A stretch of 64,000 bases of DNA. Source: Crossaster papposus. Its lineage: Eukaryota; Echinodermata; Asteroidea; Velatida; Solasteridae. The position numbers and the translations under genes are program-made. The notes under the pieces were generated by a model. It saw nothing but the letters and a program-made list of their open reading frames with translations, was not told where the DNA came from and searched no databases. Of this stretch, positions 12,001-18,330 are shown piece after piece. The stretch covers positions 248,001 to 312,000 of the forward strand of contig JBAIAA010000441.1 in assembly GCA_037893245.1 (NCBI GenBank), given 5' to 3'. Each line of letters opens with the position of its first letter. Position 1 is the first letter of the stretch.

Positions 12001-12995
12001 CAGTCATTAGGCCAAGACGGTCGAGTCGAGTCACAGGGTCGGGTTGAGTTGATTCATGTATTTAGCTTAAAGTCAATTTGAGTCTCAAATATTTGAATAC
12101 ATGTACTACATAATAAAGTCCAAGTATATGTATACCCTGTTTGTACTTGTGTACAAAATGATTCGCTAACATAAACGTCACGTAAACATAAACTGGCACT
12201 GGCGTATTCAAGTCATTGCAAGAGTTTTGCTCTTATTTTTGGGAACCTGAGTCGAGTCGAGTCGAGTCGAGTCGAGTCGAGTCGAGTCGAGTCGAGTCGA
12301 GTCGAGTCGAGTCGAGTCGAGTCGAGTCGAGTCGAGTCGAGAAAAAGGATGAAAAAGGATGAAAAAGTAAAAATATACATCATTGGCGCTTCTACACGTA
12401 CTAGAGGGCAAGATAGGGAAATATTTGGGGAATTGTGTCTTTGATTATACAAGCATGAAATTTGGCACACATTATTATGTCGTTAAAACAAAATTGGCTA
12501 TGGGACCATTCCTGATTTGTCATTTAGGATTTTTTTTTTATAATAACACGCAATTTTCATTTTCTTTTTTGAATCAATCGCGGCAGCCGTTACTTGTTAT
12601 TCTAACTATATTTTTTTTGAATAGCAAATTCTGTGATGGCCCTATATCTAAATATCTTCTCATGACATACTCTGTCTTTGTGCCAAATGCCATGCTTGTA
12701 TCATCATGCCATACATGGATATATTTTGTTTGATTCTTCTAAATGCAATGATCCATGACAATCATATATTTAGCGATAATGATAGAAAATTAAAAACTGA
12801 TGATTGTTTGTGCAGTCCTACTTCGTTGAGTTCACTAGTTGAACCGGAGTAAACTTCATTTGCAACACCTTGTAGTAAACTCTGGTAGATGTTTATCTTG
12901 TATTGTTTCGGTTACAGAAGTACATATCGATCAAGGATTTCCAGGAGAGCATTTATGAAGTCGTTCTGAAAGAAGATGCGGGCGAAAAGGTGTAG
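1..12995 (+). CDS. Gene A: Ig-domain receptor tyrosine kinase, 5' end outside window
   Basis: Spliced gene, joined from 1-90, 517-855, 1724-2026, 4354-4485, 5667-5694, 5853-5908, 6192-6401, 6720-6830, 7230-7417, 8422-8544, 8677-8788, 10250-10346, 11553-11652 and 12918-12995. Every junction has GT/AG borders and the phases chain without a break. The product has the end of Ig2, Ig3, Ig4, one transmembrane helix and a full tyrosine kinase, so it should be a type I plasma-membrane receptor that phosphorylates tyrosines when its ligand, unknown here, binds. Kinase landmarks are present: GHGAFG loop, VAVK lysine, [17 protein letters not shown] and a distal Arg in DNRPSF. By eye the kinase is closest to RET/FGFR-type RTKs. 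Compared with genes B and C, Ig5, Ig6, Ig7, FN3, hinge and furin-site exons are missing. The Ig4 and membrane exons still join in frame. Exon order is secure; orthology is inference. Confidence 0.88.
517..855 (+). CDS. Gene A exon: Ig3 (C2-type)
   Basis: One Ig domain of about 113 residues, phase 1 at both ends. First Cys in [15 protein letters not shown], Trp in the same stretch, second Cys in VKCMAST. The SRPAA and FTPRRD motifs recall the CD80-like C2-set domains of nephrin/Kirre proteins. Confidence 0.92.
1215..1692. mobile_element. MITE, GAGCAAGTTCGGGC family, gene A Ig3-Ig4 intron
   Basis: Perfect-looking inverted ends beginning GAGCAAGTTCGGGC and continuing into GCGAACTATAGTTAACCA, no coding capacity. 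Flanked by CTG on both sides. Gene B has the empty site (CATACCTGTATAG near 22443). The same insertion is in gene C (54725-55202). Confidence 0.88.
1724..2026 (+). CDS. Gene A exon: Ig4 (C2-type)
   Basis: Ig domain with Cys in [10 protein letters not shown], Trp in LIWSDHHGG and the second Cys in [11 protein letters not shown]. Acceptor CAG at 1721-1723, donor GTAAGT at 2027, phase 1 at both ends. Nearly identical to the gene C copy and clearly different from the gene B copy. Confidence 0.93.
2232..3966 (+). mobile_element. Small LTR retrotransposon fossil, Ty3/Gypsy-like, in gene A intron
   Basis: Two 252-bp LTRs (2232-2483 and 3715-3966) begin TGTAGTATCC and end TTACA. They look nearly identical (I saw one difference), so the insertion is young. 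The target duplication ATTGG is at 2227-2231 and 3967-3971. The 5' LTR is followed by TTGGCGACGAGGTCGGGAT, a primer-site-like stretch known from Ty3/Gypsy elements. A purine tract (AAGGTGAGGAGGGA) precedes the 3' LTR. The 1.2-kb inside holds a gag-type remnant with a CCHC zinc knuckle (about 2676-2790) and a roughly 32-bp minisatellite (2920-3260). No protease, RT or integrase is present, so it is a broken or non-autonomous copy. Confidence 0.88.
4354..4485 (+). CDS. Gene A exon: transmembrane helix
   Basis: Encodes a short Ala/Gln/Pro stem, about 23 hydrophobic residues rich in Val, Ile and Gly, then a KKRYRNHRK stop-transfer cluster, as in a single-pass type I protein. In gene A this exon follows Ig4 directly (t + CT = Ser). 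Confidence 0.93.
4848..5552. repeat. 19-bp minisatellite, gene A
   Basis: Roughly 36 copies of a unit like ATTGAACCTAACAAACGTG in the intron after the transmembrane exon. Variable units (ACATG, ACGTG, ACGCG, GGCGCG endings). It is followed by GACCAGCCCTCAGAGACCCG, as in gene B. Confidence 0.95.
5667..5908 (+). CDS. Gene A exons: two small juxtamembrane exons
   Basis: Exons 5667-5694 (28 bp) and 5853-5908 (56 bp) encode DGSESLGMS and [19 protein letters not shown]. The phases (1 to 2, then 2 to 1) fit between the membrane exon and the first kinase exon. The same pair is at 32128-32155 and 32314-32369 in gene B. Confidence 0.85.
6192..6401 (+). CDS. Gene A exon: juxtamembrane region and kinase N-lobe
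   Basis: Starts after ACAG and reads [14 protein letters not shown]. It then has VVYGNV, which fits a pYxN-type SH2 site and also an ITIM-like pattern, the Gly-rich loop GHGAFGQVF and the VAVKTLK lysine that positions ATP. Confidence 0.93.
6430..6457 (+). pseudogene. Duplicated Gly-loop fragment of kinase exon, gene A
   Basis: 28 bp identical to the exon just upstream (GGAGCTTGGACATGGCGCC and on), lying in the intron about 30 bp after the donor. Gene B has it at 32883-32910 with one mismatch, so the duplication predates the gene duplication. Confidence 0.85.
6720..6830 (+). CDS. Gene A exon: kinase helix C
   Basis: Encodes [20 protein letters not shown] and then [14 protein letters not shown]. 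The Glu in LMRELDLM is the expected helix-C salt-bridge residue. Donor GTATAA. Confidence 0.92.
7230..7417 (+). CDS. Gene A exon: kinase hinge to helix E
   Basis: Encodes [19 protein letters not shown], a short kinase insert and [20 protein letters not shown]. The insert length and the GNLKELL motif resemble FGFR/RET kinases. The donor GTAAGC is the first unit of the 21-bp array that follows. Confidence 0.93.
7418..7979. repeat. 21-bp minisatellite made of a splice-donor sequence, gene A
   Basis: About 26 units like GTAAGCTTGGCCCCTGTCGTA. The first unit is the real donor of the preceding kinase exon (CAG then GTAAGCTT). Gene B has only one unit at the same place (34368-34390), so the array grew after the genes separated. 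The 21-bp unit has open frames on both strands with no biological meaning. Confidence 0.94.
7970..8092 (+). pseudogene. Decayed partial copy of kinase exon 17, gene A
   Basis: GGTGGGCGTGTCTATGGCAA and following repeats the 3' half of the exon at 7293-7417, with a small deletion and substitutions and without a usable CAG/GT end. It is also present in gene B (34382-34493). Confidence 0.88.
8422..8544 (+). CDS. Gene A exon: catalytic and activation loops
   Basis: Encodes [17 protein letters not shown], then [19 protein letters not shown]. The catalytic Asp, the Asn and DFG are present. There is one activation-loop Tyr, placed like RET Tyr905. Gene B reads YERGSE where A reads YVRRSE. Both ends are phase 0. 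Confidence 0.94.
8677..8788 (+). CDS. Gene A exon: kinase P+1 loop and helix F
   Basis: Encodes [20 protein letters not shown], then [16 protein letters not shown], the canonical subdomain VIII-IX block of RTKs. ALE stands in for APE, as in MET (RET has AIE). Confidence 0.94.
8931..9374. mobile_element. MITE, GAGCAAGTTCGGGC family, gene A kinase intron
   Basis: Starts GAGCAAGTTCGGGCTC, ends GCCCGAACTTGCTC, flanked by TGA repeats. The gene B counterpart is 36508-36951. Confidence 0.85.
9375..10249. other. Gene A intron segment without genes
   Basis: After the MITE comes unique AT-rich DNA. A piece (9470-9500) matches gene B after its MITE deletion, and most of the rest (about 9500-10130) has no gene B counterpart. 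I see no exon or clear element ends in it. Confidence 0.6.
10250..10346 (+). CDS. Gene A exon: kinase helices G-H
   Basis: Encodes [20 protein letters not shown] followed by [12 protein letters not shown]. The spacing matches the TLG-xPYP to YRMxKP region of FGFR/RET kinases. Confidence 0.92.
10360..10525. repeat. Hairpin MITE in kinase intron, gene A
   Basis: Arms GCGTGATAATGACCGGGTTG and CAAACTGGTCATTATCACGC enclose a second pair of inverted arms (ATGACCGCTGGTAATG and CATTACCAGTGGTCAT). The same hairpin is in gene B at 37213-37378, so it predates the duplication. Confidence 0.82.
11218..11447. mobile_element. TTAA-type MITE (CCAGTTCGCGCCGG ends), gene A
   Basis: Ends CCAGTTCGCGCCGG and CCGGCGAGAACTGG, TTAA kept on the right side. 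No coding capacity. Size and target site fit a non-autonomous piggyBac-like element. Confidence 0.8.
11553..11652 (+). CDS. Gene A exon: kinase helix I
   Basis: Encodes [20 protein letters not shown], then [15 protein letters not shown] and the Arg in DNRPSF are the conserved subdomain XI residues. It lies between two TTAA-type MITEs. Confidence 0.93.
11737..11970. mobile_element. TTAA-type MITE (CCAGTTCGCGCCGG ends), gene A, second copy
   Basis: Ends in CCGGCGTGAACTGG followed by TTAA. Its left border is slightly decayed. Gene B has the empty site CATTTTAAAGAAGTGACTC at about 37872. Confidence 0.8.
12245..12342. repeat. (GAGTC)n microsatellite, gene A last intron
   Basis: Pure 5-bp repeat GAGTC. 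A looser stretch of the same motif lies at 11977-12055. Confidence 0.93.
12918..12995 (+). CDS. Gene A last exon: C-terminal tail and stop
   Basis: Encodes [20 protein letters not shown], then AGEKV and TAG at 12993-12995. SIYEVV fits the ITIM/SH2-docking pattern (S/I/V/L)xYxx(I/V/L). The tail is short for an RTK. Confidence 0.9.
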   Translation, partial: KYISIKDFQESIYEVVLKEDAGEKV

Positions 12996-13013
12996 GGTTA
13001 TGATGAGTGACTT

Positions 13014-13456
13014 GTGACAGGCTCTACAAAAAAGGGTATTAAGTCGCGCTGTGCACTATCATGAAATGGCCTACTAAATGTTGAGAGGGTGAACATATCA
13101 TCAAAATGTGATTTACATTTGTTGTCATGAAGGACATCTTTAATACCTACAGTTTCAGGTTTCATTCACAGAAATGTGAATTTTGATGAATAAAGTGGAA
13201 ATAATACAATTTTGTGTGCATCTTTCTGTTGTACTACAATAGAGCCGGCTTTTTTTAAAGCCTGTTTTCTCAGTTGTGTACTTTGAACTCCAAGGAAGTA
13301 TTCAATATGCAAACATGTCATATCTCCGGAATGGGAAGAGGCTATGGATCTATATTATATACCGAATGAAAGCTTACGCTGTGGGCTTTCCAACCATGTA
13401 TATAACTCAATGTTACTGTTTTGTGACATAATACCCATTTTTGTGGAATGGGTCAA
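13014..13456. mobile_element. Degraded GTGACC-type MITE after gene A
   Basis: GTGACAGGCTCTACAAAAAAG on the left and CATTTTTGTGGAATGGGTCA on the right are diverged inverted ends. It starts about 20 bp after the stop codon and so supplies most of the presumed 3' UTR. Gene B counterpart: 39651-40099. Confidence 0.65.
13189..13194 (+). other. Gene A polyadenylation signal
   Basis: AATAAA about 195 bp after the stop codon, kept at the same place after gene B (39826-39831). It lies inside a degraded GTGACC-type MITE. Confidence 0.6.
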
Positions 13457-13786
13457 ACTTGTTGATTTAGTCAAATTCAACATCAGATTTGACTTTGACT
13501 TTTAAAATTGTCGGCTTTGTATACTCCGATCTAGTCGGTTTACATGCAGATTTTAGTTGATAGAAATTTATATTAATTACAAATGTTAAACTGCTTTTAG
13601 TACCCCCTGTCGTGTGTTATTTTCAACGCTGGGTACTTGCTTGTATAAAACAAAAAAACAGCTGATTGTATACTCAGTTTATACTTGTACTTGTAGTGGT
13701 AAGATTATTTTACTTGCCCTGCGTCTTCTACGTCAATGTGAAAAAATGTACCACTCGATTAACCAGTTCGCGCCGGATGACGTGAG

Positions 13787-13899
13787 TTCATGAGCCGCGT
13801 GGCCCTGCAAGCGGAGAAGATGGATCATCACCCGGAATGGTTCAACGTCTACAAAAAGGTGGACGTGACACTGAGCACGCACGACGTCAGCGGGTTGTC
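13787..13899 (+). pseudogene. PCBD: PCBD (pterin-4a-carbinolamine dehydratase) fragment, spacer A-B
   Basis: Reads [20 protein letters not shown], then [18 protein letters not shown], the C-terminal part of PCBD/DCoH with the DHHPEW active-site motif. It begins right after CCAGTTCGCGCCGGATGACG, the end of the TTAA MITE family, with TTAA at 13759-13762. It dissolves into the AAGTCCTCTC array. Upstream exons are absent, so this is a broken gene piece. Confidence 0.85.
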
Positions 13900-14440
13900 T
13901 CAAGTCCTCTCAAGTCCTCTCAAGTCCTCTCAAGTCCTCTCAAGTCTTCTCGAGTCACCACAAGTCCTCTCAAGTCGCCACAAGTCCTCTCAAGTCCATC
14001 ACAAGTCCTCTCAAGTCCATCACAAGTCCATCACAAGCCCATCACAAGCCCATCACAAGTCCATCACAAGTCCATCACAAGCCCATCACAAGCCCATCAC
14101 AAGTCCATCACAAGTCCATCACAAGGCCTTCAGTCTCAAGTCAAGTCACTAGAGGACTTGGACTTGTGACTGGACTTGTGACTGGACTTGTGACTGGACT
14201 TGTGACTGGACTTGTGACTGGACTTGTGACTGGACTTGTGAAAGGACTTGTGAAAGGACTTGTGAAAGGACTTGTGAAAGGACTTGTGAAAGGACTTGTG
14301 AAAGGACTTGTGAAAGGACTTGTGAAAGGACTTGTGAAAGGACTTGTGAAAGGACTTGTGAAAGGACTTGTGAAAGGACTTGTGAAAGGACTTGTGAAAA
14401 GACTTGTGAAAAGACTTGTGAAAAGACTTGCAGGGACTCA
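13900..14440. repeat. Head-to-head minisatellite arrays, spacer A-B
   Basis: Left half (13900-14134): units such as CAAGTCCTCT and CAAGTCCATCA. Right half (14154-14430): GGACTTGTGACT, then GGACTTGTGAAA, 12 bp each. The right units are the reverse complement of the left motif CACAAGTCC, so the pair can fold back. The 12-bp unit gives meaningless GLVK/GLVT open frames. Confidence 0.92.
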
Positions 14441-15851
14441 AATACAATTCTGCTTAACCCTGACTCCTTTGGGTGATTTACTAGGAACCTTCATTATCCT
14501 TGCAAATCCCAACACCCTAGTGCTTGTATTAAACTGTGCACTAAACAGCTTTACTCCACTAAACCTTTGTGTTGGAGTTTGGCTGGATAGGTATTGTTAA
14601 GGTTAAAGGGCACTTTGACGTTCTTTCATGCGTGCGCCCTCAGTCGACAACCAGCGACGGCCGACTGGGTATTTTTGCGTTGTCAGTGGGAAAATTTCTC
14701 GTAAAATGTCACCGTTTGTTTTACATTTTAGGCAATTGAATCAACCCAGATGATGCCTATCCCCATTTAGATGGTGCATATGAAATACCGGGCCTAAAAG
14801 AAGAGTTATAAGATATTTTGGAAAAGAAAATGTTCTGTGTCGGCAAGTTCAATTGCGCTATCTGTAAGGTTTGTAAAAACCTTGCAGTTTTGGAAGTAAA
14901 ACCAGCTCATCATTTTCCCACCTGCTTTGTTTATTGGGTTTCAAATTGTCCAACCCTCCCTGCTCAAGACTTTATGTAATATTTTTCTCAAAATATCAAC
15001 TATTTGATTTCGATTTTTGAAAATAATTTTGGGGAAAAAAGTCAGAAATATTATGGAGATTTTTGTGAAAAACTGTATACAGTATAATAATGCATAATAA
15101 TCATATTGGTCCCTGTTCTGTTTCTACACATAAATAAATTAGTTTCTTCCAAAAAAAACCCACGAATGTGAGCCAAACTTTGTCATCTTATAGGCAGTTA
15201 TTATGTGGTAGCTAAGAAAAGATATGTGCAGCTGTTTTTTTGTATTTAAACTGTACCGTTCCATGATAACAAAATAAATCTAATTGCTTGACAAACACAT
15301 TTTACCAAGTCATTGACGTGATTAACTATTAAGTATATTGCTGACATTGTTATTGCCATAATTTTTTGTCCAGTGTTTTAGTTTTTTTTTAAATAAGCAA
15401 AAGTGCCCTTAAAGCTCTAAAAATCAATTTGTATCAAATTTGATTTTATTGGCAGTTAATGTTGGGCTAATGTTTTAGGAGTATGAAATTTAGTATGATA
15501 TCAGATATCGAATAACAAAGAATAAATCATGTGTTGGAAAATATTTGCTAGATTTGTTTATTGAAATTCTTTATTTAATACCCTGGCTCCAGACAGATTA
15601 GGTCAATAACAACAGTTATAACACACCTCTTGCTAGTTCTGTATTCTGGTTGGCTGAAACACGGTCATGTGGGATTAACTAATATAGGCTAGTGCATGAG
15701 ATTTGCGTCACTGTGAATTTAAGGGAAAATAGTTCCCGAAGCGGGCAATAGACTTAAATTTGTTGACTGGTTACAGTGCCCTCAAGAGGTTTGCCAGGCT
15801 CATCTTAATATGAAAAATGGCGGCGTCTGGATCTTTTGGACCGAGAGGTGT

Positions 15852-16046
15852 GTTATAAAACACATGGACTGGCATGACTTGGTCACTAGAGCACGTCTAT
15901 CCCCCCCTCGGGCCTGTGAGTGATCAGAAGGGGGACCTATTTGCTTCAGCCTCGGGGGGAAATAGGTCTTTCTTCTGGTCACTCACAGTCCCTGGGGGGG
16001 AAATAGACGTGCTTTAGTGACCAGGACATTGCCAGTCCATGTGTAC
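15852..16046. repeat. Long palindrome, spacer A-B
   Basis: ACACATGGACTGGCATGACTT, TTGGTCACTAGAGCACGTCT and TGTGAGTGATCAGAAG on the left are mirrored by TTCTGGTCACTCACAG, AGACGTGCTTTAGTGACCA and TTGCCAGTCCATGTGT on the right: arms of about 75 bp around a short centre. Also at 43442-43608. Confidence 0.88.
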
Positions 16047-16348
16047 GGTATATCAATTATTATGGCCACACCACACATTTCCCAACTATAGGCTAATTTG
16101 TGCATACCTTGCCAAAAATCAATTTGAGCTTTGATATCGGTGGCCTAATTTTTCGACCGTTTTAGCGTAAATGTTTTACTTTTTTTATAAATCAGAAATA
16201 TACCGTACTCGGCAAGATATGGGACCAAGGGTCTCTTCTCCCCCCCCCCCCCCCCCCCTCCCAAGTTCCCCATACCTATACACTCTCTAGAATGTTGTTA
16301 CTGTTCATGAACATAGAGCTACATGAACATGTAGGTCTATATTTATAG

Positions 16349-16610
16349 GGGAGTCAGGTTGTCGTAGCTGTTCTTTCCTCGCCTTCCACCGCTGTGACCC
16401 GGGTTTGAACCCCGTCTGTGGATTGGGTTTGGGTTTGGGTTTTCAGTTCCTGCTTGAATTTGTGGGTTTTCTCCAGGATATTCTCCTGGGATTTTCCTCC
16501 CACCTCTAAAACTGTACCTTCATCTCATTGTCTTCACTCTACATGTTTCTTCAGGCTTACGAGCTACAGTGCCTAGTGCACTTTTCGAGGGATCCTTGAT
16601 TTCTTTATAA
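16349..16610 (+). mobile_element. tRNA-derived SINE, spacer A-B
   Basis: Pol III-like A-box region GTCAGGTTGTCGTAGCTGTT and B-box GGGTTTGAACCCCGT, then a tRNA-unrelated body (TCCTGGGATTTTCCTCCCAC and ACTGTACCTTCATCTC). Confidence 0.8.
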
Positions 16611-16622
16611 ATAATGATACAA

Positions 16623-16790
16623 CTAATAGAATGCAGGGCCACTCAACTACTCTCGGTTTATTTACCCTATGACATAGAATGGAGTGGCCCTGTATTCTAT
16701 GGGTATTGGTGTATATACAGGGTCAGTTCATTCTCAGCCTAGGTTAAATAAACCAGAGAGTAGTTGAGGGGCCCTGCATTTTATAGTTCA
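16623..16790. mobile_element. Palindromic MITE, spacer A-B
   Basis: Inverted arms AGAATGCAGGGCCACTCAAC and GTTGAGGGGCCCTGCATTTT continue into ACTCTCGGTTTATTTA and TAAATAAACCAGAGAGT. Also at 44233-44402. Confidence 0.82.
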
Positions 16791-16840
16791 AAAGAATTAA
16801 TAATTATAATAATAATAATAGGCACTTGGGGAGACAAATT

Positions 16841-17263
16841 GTGACCTGTTCCAACGAAACCCGGACAAAGTCGCACAATGTGTTTTGTCACAATGTACTC
16901 CTGAAGTCATTTCTGGATGGATTTTACCATTTTGAGGTTTTAGGTTTTCCTAAGTCACTCGCTATTAATCTACAATCTCCTCAAATTTGAACAAAATCCG
17001 TCTACCAGAAGTGTGTTTTTTTGTCAATGTTGTGAAACATTTGTGTTTAGAAATAATACGCTTTTCTGAACTTCAACGCTGTTTATCTCATAATTAGGTT
17101 GTCAGGGTTTTATCACTAAATCCAGACCCCAGGGAAGATAGGGTGGGGGTACGTATGTAAATGATACATCATTTTAAAGCTGAGAACCTAAAGGATTTGA
17201 AAAAAAGCAAAATCTGAAAAACTAAAAAGTCGACTTTGTCCGGGTTTCGTTGGAACAGGTCAC
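16841..17263. mobile_element. GTGACC-family MITE, spacer A-B
   Basis: Inverted ends GTGACCTGTTCCAACGAAAC and GTTTCGTTGGAACAGGTCAC. AATT duplicated at 16837-16840 and 17264-17267. The B-C spacer has the empty site GACAAATTAGCG at 44448, so it is young. Confidence 0.93.
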
Positions 17264-18272
17264 AATTAGCGTAAGTGTTTAGGTAATAAGGAGACAGTGG
17301 CACTTAGGGAGACATTTCAGTGTCTCCCTAAGTGTCTAGCTACCCTAAAAAAAATATTTAGGAGTTATTTTTGTCCTAGAACGACAGATTTTGTTCTAAA
17401 TAGCATAAATCTCAAAGATCTTAGAGAAAAGGGTTAGGGTAAACAAGTTAGGAAGTTTGTGTACATCTCTATGGGATTGTCTCCCCAAGTGCCTATTTGG
17501 AGGCATAGTAATTACTAGTAGAATACCAAAAATTGAATAAAAAAATGCAATTTTCGGCCTTTTTTTATCATAACATAGAACTTATTTGTCCTGTAACAGG
17601 TACTGCATTAGCCATCCGCAGTCCTTCCGATATGAGGCGTGCGTTCCCACCCCCACACCATCCCACGCCTACAAACTTCCTGAGAAGTGCTAATAATATC
17701 CCACGCCTGAATCCCACTGTACCGCACACCTCGGCATACATTGACGTCATAATTATACTACATAATTTGTGAAAAAAAGTAAGTCATTGTCATTAAAAGA
17801 GAAAATGGCTTTACTGTAAACAAACCAAGATAAATAATTTTTAAAAAAATGCCAAGTATTGTTTAGTCCACAGAATAACACGCCCTAAAAAAGTACACGC
17901 CTAGAAAAATCCAGGTGTGCCTTTTTCAACACGCCTGTGATTTTCAAATCAGAAGGACTGCATCCGGAATCCTCCCTTTAATTTGATTTTTCTTTACTCT
18001 GACTTCTCCAATTGTTATGAATTTTCACACACCCTACGGACTTTGGGATAAAAATGTGTTTGTATGTAACTATGTATACTGCTACAGGAAACAATTTTTT
18101 TTGTAAATTGTAAAGCGTTAAAATATCTTTAGTATTTGTTCACTCAATCGTGAACAAGATAACTTTTCTTGGTCGAAGCCTAGTATCGAACACACTTTGT
18201 GATTCATTGAAAAAGCTTAGCATGCAGTGTACATGTACAACAAGGAAATACAACACTGCATACAACTAGCAA

Positions 18273-18330
18273 ATGGCGATGGAATTCTCCAGGTATCGTA
18301 CGTTGACCGGGTTGTGGTGTCTTATTCAAG
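18273..18330 (+). CDS. Gene B exon 1: start codon and signal peptide
   Basis: ATG then 19 codons, [19 protein letters not shown], ending in phase 1 before GTATGA. With the first codons of exon 2 (VLAPLV) it forms a hydrophobic signal peptide. The same exon is at 45416-45473 in gene C, which supports the start. The second in-frame ATG has the better Kozak context. Confidence 0.85.

Larger units (their letters stand above)
12996..18272. other. Spacer between genes A and B
   Basis: No complete gene. In order: degraded GTGACC MITE holding the gene A poly(A) signal, PCBD fragment, inverted minisatellite arrays, about 1.3 kb of unique AT-rich sequence (14600-15850) in which I see nothing coding, a long palindrome, a poly-C tract (16240-16258), a SINE, a palindromic MITE, a GTGACC MITE and about 1 kb of unique DNA before the gene B start. 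The whole spacer is duplicated at 39633-45415. Confidence 0.85.
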
